Shown here: one piece after another, positions 8,028 to 16,412 of the stretch | How the letters are laid out: every line of letters begins with the position of its first letter | Position numbering within the stretch: the first letter of the stretch is position 1 | Origin: Mucilaginibacter myungsuensis | GTDB lineage: Bacteria; Bacteroidota; Bacteroidia; Sphingobacteriales; Sphingobacteriaceae | DNA: 64,000 nucleotides | Direction of reading: 5' to 3' | NCBI RefSeq assembly: GCF_015222005.1 | Contig: NZ_JADFFL010000010.1 | Location: 1-64,000 of the forward strand | Position numbers and translations under genes: made by a program | Notes under the pieces: model-generated | Databases searched by the model: none | Seen by the model: the letters and a program-made list of their open reading frames with translations, nothing else | Told to the model about the DNA's origin: nothing

Positions 8028-8055
8028 AGCCTCCGGAATTTCCGGGGGCTTTTTT
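8028..8055 (+). terminator. terminator after glyS
   Basis: AGCCTCCGGAAATTCCGGGGGCT-type hairpin followed by six T. A short CCCCCTAAAGGGG palindrome of the C/G-run family (7990-8007) precedes it. Confidence 0.85.
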
Positions 8056-8188
8056 GTGGAATGATGTCTGTAATATTTATGTTGTTTTGGCACATCAAAA
8101 AAGGAACATTATGAGTAAGTTCGCCGTAAAACAACGTTTGGTACGCTAACAAAGTGTACCTTCCCTGATCTGTTATCGCCTAATTAAA

Positions 8189-10384
8189 TTGAAACATCTG
8201 CTGATCTTACTTATCACGTTAACCTTTGCAGGCAACGCCCGGGCTAAAGAGCAGGACAGCAAGGCGGACAGCATCAAAAGGTTAATAGCTACCGACCTAA
8301 AAAGCCCCAAAACCACCGCCAAACCCAATGTTGACCGCCTGAACGAACTGGCCGAAGAATACTACGAATCTTACCCCGACAGCACGTTTAAATATGCCAG
8401 CATGGCCATGGCCTTCGGCAGTAGATCGGGCTATGTAAAGGGCGTGGCCGATGGTCTTAACAATGTGGGCATGGTCAATACCTTCAGGGGCGAATACGCT
8501 CTATCTACCAGAAATTTCAGTAGAGCTTTGCAATTGCACAGATCGGTGGGCGACCGTTACGGAATGTCTGATGACCAGATCGGACTGGGCCGTGTACAGG
8601 ACTTTCTGGGTAATTACCCCAAGGCGATCATTTATCTGGATTCGGCATTGGCCATTCGCAAAACCTTAGGTAACGAGGCCGACCTTGCCGATTGTTATAA
8701 TTACTTAGGCATTACGTACGATAATAAAGGCGAATTTTCTAAAGCGCTTGACTATTACCTTAAGTCGCTGGCCATTTATCTGAAGCATAAAAATGAACTG
8801 GCCACGGCCGATAGTTACTGCAACATCGGCATCATCATGCAGCATTTAGAGCTGTATCCCAAAGCGCTCAACTATTTCAACACGGCGTTAAAGATCTGGT
8901 TGAAATACAAGGATATGCAAGGCATCAGCACCATCTACCTTAATAATGGCGAGGTGTACATGGCGCAGCGTAAGTTTGCCGAGGCCTTCACATCATTGAA
9001 TAAAGCATCCAAGATATTTCATGATATGGACGACCGCGAGGGCATCAGTCTGGCTTATTACGATCTTGGGCTGTGCTACCATCATACCGACAGAAGGGAT
9101 AGCGCATTGAAATATCTGAACCTGTCGCTTGCCACAGCCGCTGCTGATAAGATCCCTTATAATAAAACACATGCTTATCTTGGTTTGGCTACGGTGTACA
9201 ATTCTACTCGCGATCATACTAACGCCCTCGCCTACGCCAGCCTGGCCAAAAATACCGCCGATGGCTTAGGCAACGCCGACTTGAGGGCCGATGCCGCTTT
9301 GCAACTAAGCCAGGCACTTGCCGCTTCGGGGAAATTTGAACAGGCTTACCGCGAACAACGCTTATATAGCACTTTACAGGATAGCGTGAATCATACCGAG
9401 ATACTGCAACGTTTAGCCGCTTACGATCTGGAAAGCGCCTTTGCTAAAGATCAGTTAGCCTACAAACGGCAGAACGAAGCACAAATAAAAGCCTACCAGC
9501 AGGCCATCCGTGATCAGCGGAATATGATCATCTTTTACGCCGTTGTTGCTCTGCTCACCGCAGCTATCGCTTTGGTCTATTACAAGGGAAAACGCAAGCA
9601 GACCCTCATTAACCGCGAACTGACCCAAAAGAACACCGAGATCATTGCCCAAAAGAACAGTTTGGACGAGCACAGCCATAAACTGAACGATCTTAACCAT
9701 TTAAAAGATAGGTTGATAGCCGTATTGGCCCACGACCTCCGCGCTCCGTTAAGCACCCTGAGGGGACTGTTCGGGTTGATGGCCGATCAAGATCTCACTC
9801 CCGAAGAATTTGCCGAGATGGCACCCAAGGTATTCAGCAGGTTAGAGAATACTTCCGATTTTTTAGATACGCTGCTATTCTGGATCAATAGCCAGGTTGA
9901 TGGTACTAATAATGTCACCAGCTTTAGTTTGTACGATATGGTAGAAAATGAGTTATCTATCTTGGAAGTGCAATTGCAGCAGAAACAATTGACCGTTATT
10001 AACACCGTTGGTAAAGACGACTACGTAATAGCCGACCCTAATTCGATCCGGATAGTGGTGCATAATTTTCTGACGAATGCTATTAAATTCTCACCGGTCG
10101 GCGGCGAAGTCGGGATCAGTGCCTACAACGGTGTGGACGGTAAGCAAATCTTTAAGATATCCGACCGCGGAGTTGGTATTTTGCCACACCAATTGTCGGC
10201 GTTATTCAAAAGCAAGGTGAACAGCACACCAGGCACCAACAACGAGTTAGGCACAGGAATGGGTCTATTATTCTGTAAAGATCTGATCGAAAACTCTAAC
10301 GGGAAGATCTGGGCCGAAAGCGAACCGGGCAAAGGTGCTGATCTTTATTTTTCGTTGCCTGTTGGCGATGCAACATCGCGCTAA
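8189..10384 (+). CDS. TPR-repeat sensor histidine kinase (orphan)
   Basis: A membrane sensor kinase of 731 residues. The TTG at 8189 is chosen because it opens directly into a signal peptide (KHLLILLITLTFAGNARA). Residues 40-400 are tetratricopeptide repeats (LGRVQDFLGNYPKAIIYLDSAL is one). A coiled-coil arm follows, then one membrane segment (about 446-464), a second coiled coil, and the kinase: H-box AHDLRAPL (His515), N-box NFLTNAIKFS, G1 DRGVGI, G2 GTGMGLLFCKDL. No receiver or DNA-binding domain is fused and no response regulator is adjacent. The TPR region would be periplasmic, so the stimulus may be a protein or peptide; this is inference. Confidence 0.9.
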   Translation: MKHLLILLITLTFAGNARAKEQDSKADSIKRLIATDLKSPKTTAKPNVDRLNELAEEYYESYPDSTFKYASMAMAFGSRSGYVKGVADGLNNVGMVNTFRGEYALSTRNFSRALQLHRSVGDRYGMSDDQIGLGRVQDFLGNYPKAIIYLDSALAIRKTLGNEADLADCYNYLGITYDNKGEFSKALDYYLKSLAIYLKHKNELATADSYCNIGIIMQHLELYPKALNYFNTALKIWLKYKDMQGISTIYLNNGEVYMAQRKFAEAFTSLNKASKIFHDMDDREGISLAYYDLGLCYHHTDRRDSALKYLNLSLATAAADKIPYNKTHAYLGLATVYNSTRDHTNALAYASLAKNTADGLGNADLRADAALQLSQALAASGKFEQAYREQRLYSTLQDSVNHTEILQRLAAYDLESAFAKDQLAYKRQNEAQIKAYQQAIRDQRNMIIFYAVVALLTAAIALVYYKGKRKQTLINRELTQKNTEIIAQKNSLDEHSHKLNDLNHLKDRLIAVLAHDLRAPLSTLRGLFGLMADQDLTPEEFAEMAPKVFSRLENTSDFLDTLLFWINSQVDGTNNVTSFSLYDMVENELSILEVQLQQKQLTVINTVGKDDYVIADPNSIRIVVHNFLTNAIKFSPVGGEVGISAYNGVDGKQIFKISDRGVGILPHQLSALFKSKVNSTPGTNNELGTGMGLLFCKDLIENSNGKIWAESEPGKGADLYFSLPVGDATSR

Positions 10385-10416
10385 AACCATTCCCGCACAT
10401 TGCAGGTTATGTAGAC

Positions 10417-10620
10417 ATGACAAAGCCAGCAAACACCTCGGATAAACCATCTCCATCAGATACCCCTACCGACCGCCCTAACGATCAAGGCGACGAAGCT
10501 GTTGTGAAAAAAGAGGATAAACAATACAACGCCGACCAGCCCAAGCAAGAAAACATCGCCAAAAAACGCGAACGCGAGGAGCAACCTGTCGAGCCGGTAA
10601 AAACGGCGCCTGAGTCTTAA
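10417..10620 (+). CDS. small hydrophilic, probably disordered protein
   Basis: 67 residues, almost wholly Pro, Asp, Glu, Lys, Gln, Asn, Thr and Ser, with no hydrophobic core, signal or cysteine. It begins 33 bases after the kinase gene on the same strand and has a normal ATG. Composition suggests an intrinsically disordered, possibly stress-related protein, but there is no motif to name a function. It could still be a chance ORF; position and normal codon use favour a real gene. Confidence 0.55.
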   Translation: MTKPANTSDKPSPSDTPTDRPNDQGDEAVVKKEDKQYNADQPKQENIAKKREREEQPVEPVKTAPES

Positions 10621-10763
10621 GTCAGGAGTCGAAAGTCCAAAGTCCAAAGTCCAAAGTCAGGAGATCAAAGTCTTAAGTCTCTTAAGATATTGGACAAAGA
10701 CCAACTTTCTAAGTCGTGGATCGAAAATTTTTGACTTCTGACTTAGAACTTAAGACTTTTGAT
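10621..10763. repeat. heptamer tandem tract with inverted arms between convergent genes
   Basis: AGTCCAA repeated about four times (10627-10660), then CAAAGTCTTAAGT (from about 10667), whose complement ACTTAAGACTTTTG lies at about 10748-10761, so the whole spacer can fold. It separates convergent genes and may end transcription from both sides. Spacers between the heptamers are far too short for a CRISPR. Confidence 0.6.
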
Positions 10764-12560
10764 TTAACGAGAAATTCCTGCTGAGTTAAATTGCAGGTCG
10801 TAAAGTTTGCGGTAGTAGCCATTCTCGATACGCAGCAGTTCCTGATGTGTGCCTGATTCCATGATCTCGCCGTGGTCGAGCACGATAATGCGGTCCGCTT
10901 TTTGGATGGTGGATAGGCGGTGAGCGATCACAATGGCTGTGCGGCCTTCCATTAGTTTGTCTATGGCGGCTTGGATCAAAAGTTCTGTCTCGGTATCTAC
11001 CGATGATGTCGCTTCGTCTAATACCAATATGGCAGGGTCGTAGACCATAGCGCGGATAAAAGATATCAGTTGCGCTTGTCCGGCAGATAGCGTTGCGCCG
11101 CGTTCCATTACATTATAATCATAACCGCCCGGTAAACGCATAATAAAATCATGTGCACCTACATCTTTGGCGGCAGCAACGATCTGTTCGCGGGTGATGT
11201 TGGGGTTATTCAGACTGATATTATTGGCAATGGTATCCGAGAACAAGAAAACATCCTGTATTACCGTCGCAATGCGCGAACGGAGGTACCCAACTTCGTA
11301 ATCATCAATATTTGTTCCGTCGACAGTGATCTCACCCTTACCTATTTCATAAAAACGGTTGAGGATATTAATGGTAGATGATTTACCTGCACCGGTAGCA
11401 CCCACAAGGGCCAAGGTCTCGCCGGGTTTAATGTGGAAGTTGATGTTCTTTAATACCCAATTCTCATCATTATAGGCAAACCAAACATCTTTAAATTGAA
11501 TGTCACCTTTGATAGGGGTTGTGTAATTACCATTGTTTGGAGCAATGTCGTCGGTATCCAACACCTTAAATATCCTATCGGCACCTACCATACCCATTTG
11601 CAGAGTATTGAATTTATCGGCCAGTTGGCGGATGGGGCGGAACAGCAAGTTGAGCAGGGTAATGAACATCAGCACCGTGCCGGCCGTGATCCCTTTAGGG
11701 TTAGCGCTGATCTGCGATAGTTGCTCGTCGGACAGGATGCGCTTGCAACCATACCAAACCAGCAGACCGATGCAGACAGAGAACAAGATCTCCACCACCG
11801 GGAAAAAGATGGAGTAATACCAGTTGCTGCGGATGTTAGCGTCGCGGTATTTGGCATTCACATTATTGAATTTGCGCATCTCCTGATCTTCGCGGGCAAA
11901 GTATTGGATGATGCTGATGCCCGAGATATGTTCGGCCAAAAAGGTATTTAGCTGGGCTACATGGGTTCGCACATCCTGAAAAGAAGATTTTATAGCCTCC
12001 TTAAAAATATAGGTCGACGCGAACAATAGTGGCATCGGGATCAGTGTGATCAATGCCAGTTTCCAATCCTCGGCCAGCATACAGATAATAATGGCCACCA
12101 CCAGTAGCATATCACCTATGATGGATATTAAACCTTCCGAGAAGATATCTGCAATAGTCTCCAGGTCTGATACCGTACGGGTGATCAGCACGCCGATCGG
12201 TGTCTTGTCAAAGTATCTTAACCTCAGAGCAGTGATATGGTTAAAGATATCGATACGCAGATCACGGATAACAGATTCACCCAACGAGTTGGTCATAAAG
12301 GTTTGAAAATATTGCGCTATGGTCTGTATCACCAATTGCGCTATCATCAGGCAAACGATGAAAACTAGTCCATAGTAATCATTCACCACAATGTGGTTGT
12401 CCACCGCACGCTGCATCAGCATGGGCTGGATCAGCGCCAGTACGGCCAACAACACTGTTAAAAAAGCCGAGATAACGAACGTGCGCCTGTACGGCTTCAC
12501 GTAGTGCATTACCCGCCCTAACAGTTTCCAATCTATCGCTTTACCGGTTACTTCTGCCAT
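10764..12560 (-). CDS. ABC exporter, fused membrane-ATPase half transporter (MsbA/multidrug type)
   Basis: A 598-residue ABC half-transporter: six membrane helices (about 30-330), then an ATPase domain with Walker A GATGAGKSS (about 393-401), signature LSAGQ within ERGATLSAGQAQL, Walker B ILVLDEATSS and H-loop IAHRLSTI. It should homodimerise (or pair with a like subunit) and export lipids, drugs or peptides across the inner membrane. The type IV exporter fold is clear; the cargo is not. It is convergent with the kinase gene and lies next to truA on the same strand with a 109-base gap holding two short C/G-run palindromes. Confidence 0.92.
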   Translation of the reverse strand: MAEVTGKAIDWKLLGRVMHYVKPYRRTFVISAFLTVLLAVLALIQPMLMQRAVDNHIVVNDYYGLVFIVCLMIAQLVIQTIAQYFQTFMTNSLGESVIRDLRIDIFNHITALRLRYFDKTPIGVLITRTVSDLETIADIFSEGLISIIGDMLLVVAIIICMLAEDWKLALITLIPMPLLFASTYIFKEAIKSSFQDVRTHVAQLNTFLAEHISGISIIQYFAREDQEMRKFNNVNAKYRDANIRSNWYYSIFFPVVEILFSVCIGLLVWYGCKRILSDEQLSQISANPKGITAGTVLMFITLLNLLFRPIRQLADKFNTLQMGMVGADRIFKVLDTDDIAPNNGNYTTPIKGDIQFKDVWFAYNDENWVLKNINFHIKPGETLALVGATGAGKSSTINILNRFYEIGKGEITVDGTNIDDYEVGYLRSRIATVIQDVFLFSDTIANNISLNNPNITREQIVAAAKDVGAHDFIMRLPGGYDYNVMERGATLSAGQAQLISFIRAMVYDPAILVLDEATSSVDTETELLIQAAIDKLMEGRTAIVIAHRLSTIQKADRIIVLDHGEIMESGTHQELLRIENGYYRKLYDLQFNSAGISR

Positions 12561-12669
12561 TGACCCCTCAGCCCCCTAAAGGGGGAGTTTAAATTTATGC
12601 GCAAATTAAAAATTTGCAGTTTTTATTGTTCTTATTGACACCCATACCTTCTGGCCCTCCTTCAGGGGA

Positions 12670-13437
12670 TCAGGGGGACGGATACTTCACCTCCGTCAAA
12701 TATAGCCCATGCGCCGGTACCGAGGTGCCTGCATTGCCTCTGCTTTTGCTTTCTATAATATCCCGGATCGCCTCCGGCTCAATTTCTTTTTTGCCGATCA
12801 TCATTAATGTACCAACTATCGCCCGCACCATGTTACGCAGAAAACGATCGGCACTGATATGGAAGATCAGACTACCATCGGCTTGTTCCACCCACTCGGC
12901 CCGGCTTACTTTGCAATTGTTGGTAAACACCTGCGTATTCGATTTGCTGAAGCAGCTAAAATCTGTGTACTCCATCAGTATCGCCGCCGCTTGGTTCATC
13001 AGAGCCACATCCGGCTTATCGCGCAGCAACCAGGAGAAACCTTCTTTAAAAGGATCTTTTTGAAAATGCACGTGGTATTGATATGATCGCAAGGTAGCGT
13101 CGAACCGGGCATGCGCATCAGCTGCAACGGGAATGATACGTTTGATCGCGATATCGCGTGGGAGGAGTGCGTTGAGACCTCTTAAGTCAATAGTCTTAAG
13201 TTTCAAGTCCGAAGTCGGTTCATCACCTACCTCTTGGTCAAAATGCGCAAAGAACTCCGTTGCATGCACTCCTGTGTCCGTCCGCCCGCAACCTGTGGTT
13301 TCTATAGGTTGGCGTAAGATGGTACCGAGCGCTTTGTTCAGTACTTCCTGTACGGTCACGGCATTGGGTTGTATCTGCCAACCGTGGTAGTTATTGCCGT
13401 TGTAGGATAGCTCGATAAAATAGCGCTGATGGTTCAC
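12670..13437 (-). CDS. truA: tRNA pseudouridine(38-40) synthase TruA
   Basis: Converts uridine to pseudouridine at positions 38-40 of the tRNA anticodon arm. The catalytic aspartate is in GCGRTDTGVHA; RYFIELSYNGNNYHGWQIQPN is the usual N-terminal strand, and FLRNMVRAIVGTL marks the C-terminal half. The GTG at 13437 is preferred because homologues begin close to RYFIELSYNG. An in-frame ATG at 13488 would add 17 unconserved residues and run towards the promoter of the divergent gene. About 255 residues, normal for the family. Confidence 0.93.
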   Translation of the reverse strand: MNHQRYFIELSYNGNNYHGWQIQPNAVTVQEVLNKALGTILRQPIETTGCGRTDTGVHATEFFAHFDQEVGDEPTSDLKLKTIDLRGLNALLPRDIAIKRIIPVAADAHARFDATLRSYQYHVHFQKDPFKEGFSWLLRDKPDVALMNQAAAILMEYTDFSCFSKSNTQVFTNNCKVSRAEWVEQADGSLIFHISADRFLRNMVRAIVGTLMMIGKKEIEPEAIRDIIESKSRGNAGTSVPAHGLYLTEVKYPSP

Positions 13438-13495
13438 GGGGGCAAAGTTAACATTCTGCCGACTATCGCTTCGCCGTATTTTTGTCAAACTATTC

Positions 13496-13503
13496 TATAT
13501 TTG
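13496..13503 (+). promoter_or_regulatory. candidate -7 box for DUF4293 gene
   Basis: TATATTTG matches TAnnTTTG, 30 bases before the ATG at 13534. A TTTG at 13481 is too close for a standard -33 element. Confidence 0.4.
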
Positions 13504-13533
13504 CCCTTACAACACAAACAACAACATCTGCAT

Positions 13534-14001
13534 ATGATACAACGCATACAAAGCATTTACCTGCTTGCCGCCTCTTTGGTGATCTTCGCCTTATATTTAT
13601 TCCCCATTGCCCACGGTATATATATCGACGCGATACCATCGACCATTAAAGTTACCGGCATTTACCAGGACGTTAACGGCGCTCAAAAGTTAACAACTCC
13701 ATTCACTACTTTATCCATCGTTACGGCGATCGTAGGCTTGATCCCCATAGTATTGATCTTTCTATACAAGAACCGCAAACAGCAGATGACGTTATGCTAT
13801 ATAGCAATGCTTGCCGTGATCGGTTACAGTTTTTGGTTATCGCAAGTAGTTCAACAAGCTACCGGCGGTTTCACTATGACCACCAGTAATTTCGGCATCG
13901 GTGTATTTTTGTCGAGCTTAAGCATTGTGCTGATCTTACTTGCGGCCAAGTCCATCCAAAAAGACGAGAAGCTGATCAAGTCGGCCGATAGGTTGAGATA
14001 G
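13534..14001 (+). CDS. DUF4293 family membrane protein
   Basis: 155 residues with four predicted membrane helices (about 8-25, 55-75, 85-103, 115-137) and the family-typical start MIQRIQSIYLLAAS. DUF4293 is a conserved Bacteroidota integral membrane family of unknown role. The ATG at 13534 is chosen over 13429 because the longer version adds a non-conserved leader across the promoter region. It is 35 bases upstream of an SDR gene on the same strand and may head that transcript. Confidence 0.85.
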   Translation: MIQRIQSIYLLAASLVIFALYLFPIAHGIYIDAIPSTIKVTGIYQDVNGAQKLTTPFTTLSIVTAIVGLIPIVLIFLYKNRKQQMTLCYIAMLAVIGYSFWLSQVVQQATGGFTMTTSNFGIGVFLSSLSIVLILLAAKSIQKDEKLIKSADRLR

Positions 14002-14036
14002 TCCAAACACCCACGCCTTTCCCTTGTTGCATTATC

Positions 14037-15491
14037 ATGAAGATACTGCTCACAGGCGCTAATGGTTATATTGGGACACGGTTGATACCTGTTTTGCTGG
14101 AAAAAGGGCACCAGATCGTTTGCATGGTGCGCGATAAGCGCCGCTTTCGCGAGCAGAGCGACTATGATGGCAAGGTAGAACTGATCACCGGCGATTTACT
14201 GAAACCTGAAAGTATTTCCCCAGTTCCTCCTGATATTGAGGTGGCTTATTACCTGGTGCATTCTATGTCGGGCAATAAGGATTTTGATAAACTGGAAGCG
14301 TACTCAGCAGAAAACTTTGTTGAAGCTTTGCGACCCACAAATTGCAAACAGGTTGTTTACTTAAGCGGGATCAGCAACGATGAGGGCTTATCCAAACACT
14401 TGACCTCGCGCAAGCATGTAGAGGAAGTGCTAAAAAAAGGTAATGCACCTGTAACTGTACTGCGGGCGTCTATCATCATCGGGTCGGGTAGTGCCTCGTT
14501 CGAGATCGTTCGCGATCTTACCGAAAAGCTTCCCATCATGATCGTGCCCAAATGGGTAAATACCAAATGCCAACCCATCGGCATTCGCGATGTGCTGGGC
14601 TATCTGGAAGGTGCAGCATTGAACGAGAAAACCTTCGGCAAAACTTTTGATATCGGCGGGCCTGATGTGTTATCTTTTAAAGAGCTTTTGTTAGGATACG
14701 CCAAGGTGCGTAAATTGAAGCGCCATTTGATACCTGTACCTTTCCTGTCGCCTAAGTTATCATCCTATTGGTTGTACTTCATTACATCTACCAGCTATTC
14801 CTTAGCGCAGAGTTTGGTGGACAGTATGAAGAATGAGACCATTATGCGTGATCACAGCATAGACGAAGCCATCCCGCATAAATGCCTGAGCTACGAAGAA
14901 GCGCTTAACCTGGCTTTTGTTAAGATCGAACAAAACTCCGTTGTATCAAGCTGGAAGGATGCGCTTAATAGCGGATACCTGGAGTCGGGTTTTATGGATC
15001 AGATCAAAGTGCCGCAGCACGGAACTCTGGACTATAAAGTGAAACTTCCGTTCGAGCGCGATACTAACATAGTGGCCGACAATATGTGGGCAGTCGGCGG
15101 CGAACGTGGCTGGTACTATTGGGACTGGATATGGAACCTGCGCGGCTGGCTGGATAAGCTTTTTGGTGGTGTAGGTTCACGTCGTGGGCGCACCAGCGGC
15201 GTTCGGATATCGGCTGGCGATGTCATCGATTTTTGGCGGGTTTTGCTTGCCGATAAACCCGGTAAACGATTATTGCTTTATGCCGAAATGCGCTTGCCCG
15301 GCGAGGCTTGGCTGGAGTTTAAGATCGTAGAAAAAGATGCCAAAAAATATCTGAGCCAGATAGCTACCTTTAGGCCCAGTGGTTTGTGGGGACGTGTTTA
15401 CTGGTATCTGATGTGGCCTTTCCATTATTTTATTTTTAGGGGTATGGCCCAACAAATGATAGATTACACCGTGCCTAAGCCGATCAAATAA
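14037..15491 (+). CDS. NAD(P)-binding SDR protein with C-terminal DUF2867 domain
   Basis: 484 residues in two parts. The N-terminal 280 are an atypical SDR / NAD(P)-binding Rossmann domain (GANGYIGTRL at 7-16; YYLVHSM; YLSGIS). The C-terminal 160 are a DUF2867 domain (WWYW-like GGERGWYYWDWIWNLRGWLDK, RISAGDVIDFWRVL, LPGEAWLEF). This fusion is common in Bacteroidota and is often encoded near photolyases and TIGR01777 proteins, as here. No substrate is established. It starts a tight run: 6 bases to the TIGR01777 gene, which overlaps the photolyase. Confidence 0.88.
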   Translation: MKILLTGANGYIGTRLIPVLLEKGHQIVCMVRDKRRFREQSDYDGKVELITGDLLKPESISPVPPDIEVAYYLVHSMSGNKDFDKLEAYSAENFVEALRPTNCKQVVYLSGISNDEGLSKHLTSRKHVEEVLKKGNAPVTVLRASIIIGSGSASFEIVRDLTEKLPIMIVPKWVNTKCQPIGIRDVLGYLEGAALNEKTFGKTFDIGGPDVLSFKELLLGYAKVRKLKRHLIPVPFLSPKLSSYWLYFITSTSYSLAQSLVDSMKNETIMRDHSIDEAIPHKCLSYEEALNLAFVKIEQNSVVSSWKDALNSGYLESGFMDQIKVPQHGTLDYKVKLPFERDTNIVADNMWAVGGERGWYYWDWIWNLRGWLDKLFGGVGSRRGRTSGVRISAGDVIDFWRVLLADKPGKRLLLYAEMRLPGEAWLEFKIVEKDAKKYLSQIATFRPSGLWGRVYWYLMWPFHYFIFRGMAQQMIDYTVPKPIK

Positions 15492-15497
15492 CTATCT

Positions 15498-16412
15498 ATG
15501 AAAGCAAATAACAAGCATATATTGATCACAGGCGCGTCCGGACTGATCGGCAAGCAACTTACATTGCTTTTGCTGAATGAGGGATATACCGTTAGTCATT
15601 TAGCCCGCAAACCGGCTACCGACCGCCACGTAAAAACCTTTGTTTGGGATGTGCCTAATGGGCGTATCGATCCTAATTGCATTAATGGCGTGGATACTAT
15701 CATTCACCTGGCGGGCGCAGGCGTGGCCGAAAAACGTTGGACCAATGCCCGTAAACAGGAATTGTATAACAGTCGCGTTAAATCCATACAACTCCTCTAT
15801 AACTTGCTGAAGAATAAAAAGCACCAGGTAAGCAAAGTCATTTCGGCATCGGCCACGGGCTACTACGGCGACCGCGGCGAAGAACTGTTGAACGAAGATA
15901 GCGCACCAGGCAACGACTTTTTGGCCAAACTATGCATAGATTGGGAAACAGCGGTAGACGAGGCGAACATCCTCGCTATCCCTACGCTGAAATTCCGCAC
16001 CGGCATTGTGTTAGATAAAAACGGTGGCGCATTGCCGCAATTGGCAACGCCAATAAAATTGGGGGTTGGTTCGCCGCTTGGCACGGGTAAGCAATATATG
16101 CCTTGGATACATCACGAAGATGTGGCCCGGTTATACCTTTACGGGGTACAGAACGAGCCTTTAGATGGTGCGTACAACATGGTAGCGCCTTCCCCGCTCA
16201 CCAACGCGCAACTGAGCAAAGCGGTAGCTAAACAATTAAAACGACCATTATGGTTACCTAACGTGCCTGCTTTTGTGATCAAACTTTTATTTGGCGAGAT
16301 GGGAGTAGTAGTTTTGGGCGGCGCAAACGTAAGTGCAAATAAAATAGAACAAGCCGGTTTTCAATTTAAATACCCCGATATTGAAAGCGCTTTGAAAGAG
16401 ATATATGAGTAA
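15498..16412 (+). CDS. TIGR01777 family (YfcH-like) epimerase-fold protein
   Basis: A 304-residue Rossmann-fold protein: nucleotide-binding ITGASGLIGKQL (about 9-20), DTIIHLAGAGVAEKRW, SASATGYYGDRGEE and PWIHHEDVARL, the signature of TIGR01777/YfcH proteins with a C-terminal DUF1731-like end. The reaction is unknown. It lies 6 bases after the SDR-DUF2867 gene and its end overlaps the photolyase start by 8 bases, which argues for translational coupling and a shared response. Confidence 0.92.
   Translation: MKANNKHILITGASGLIGKQLTLLLLNEGYTVSHLARKPATDRHVKTFVWDVPNGRIDPNCINGVDTIIHLAGAGVAEKRWTNARKQELYNSRVKSIQLLYNLLKNKKHQVSKVISASATGYYGDRGEELLNEDSAPGNDFLAKLCIDWETAVDEANILAIPTLKFRTGIVLDKNGGALPQLATPIKLGVGSPLGTGKQYMPWIHHEDVARLYLYGVQNEPLDGAYNMVAPSPLTNAQLSKAVAKQLKRPLWLPNVPAFVIKLLFGEMGVVVLGGANVSANKIEQAGFQFKYPDIESALKEIYE

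Noticed and set aside
10621..10763. Possible CRISPR array from tandem heptamers
   Set aside because: Units are 7 bases with no 20-40-base spacers and no cas genes nearby.
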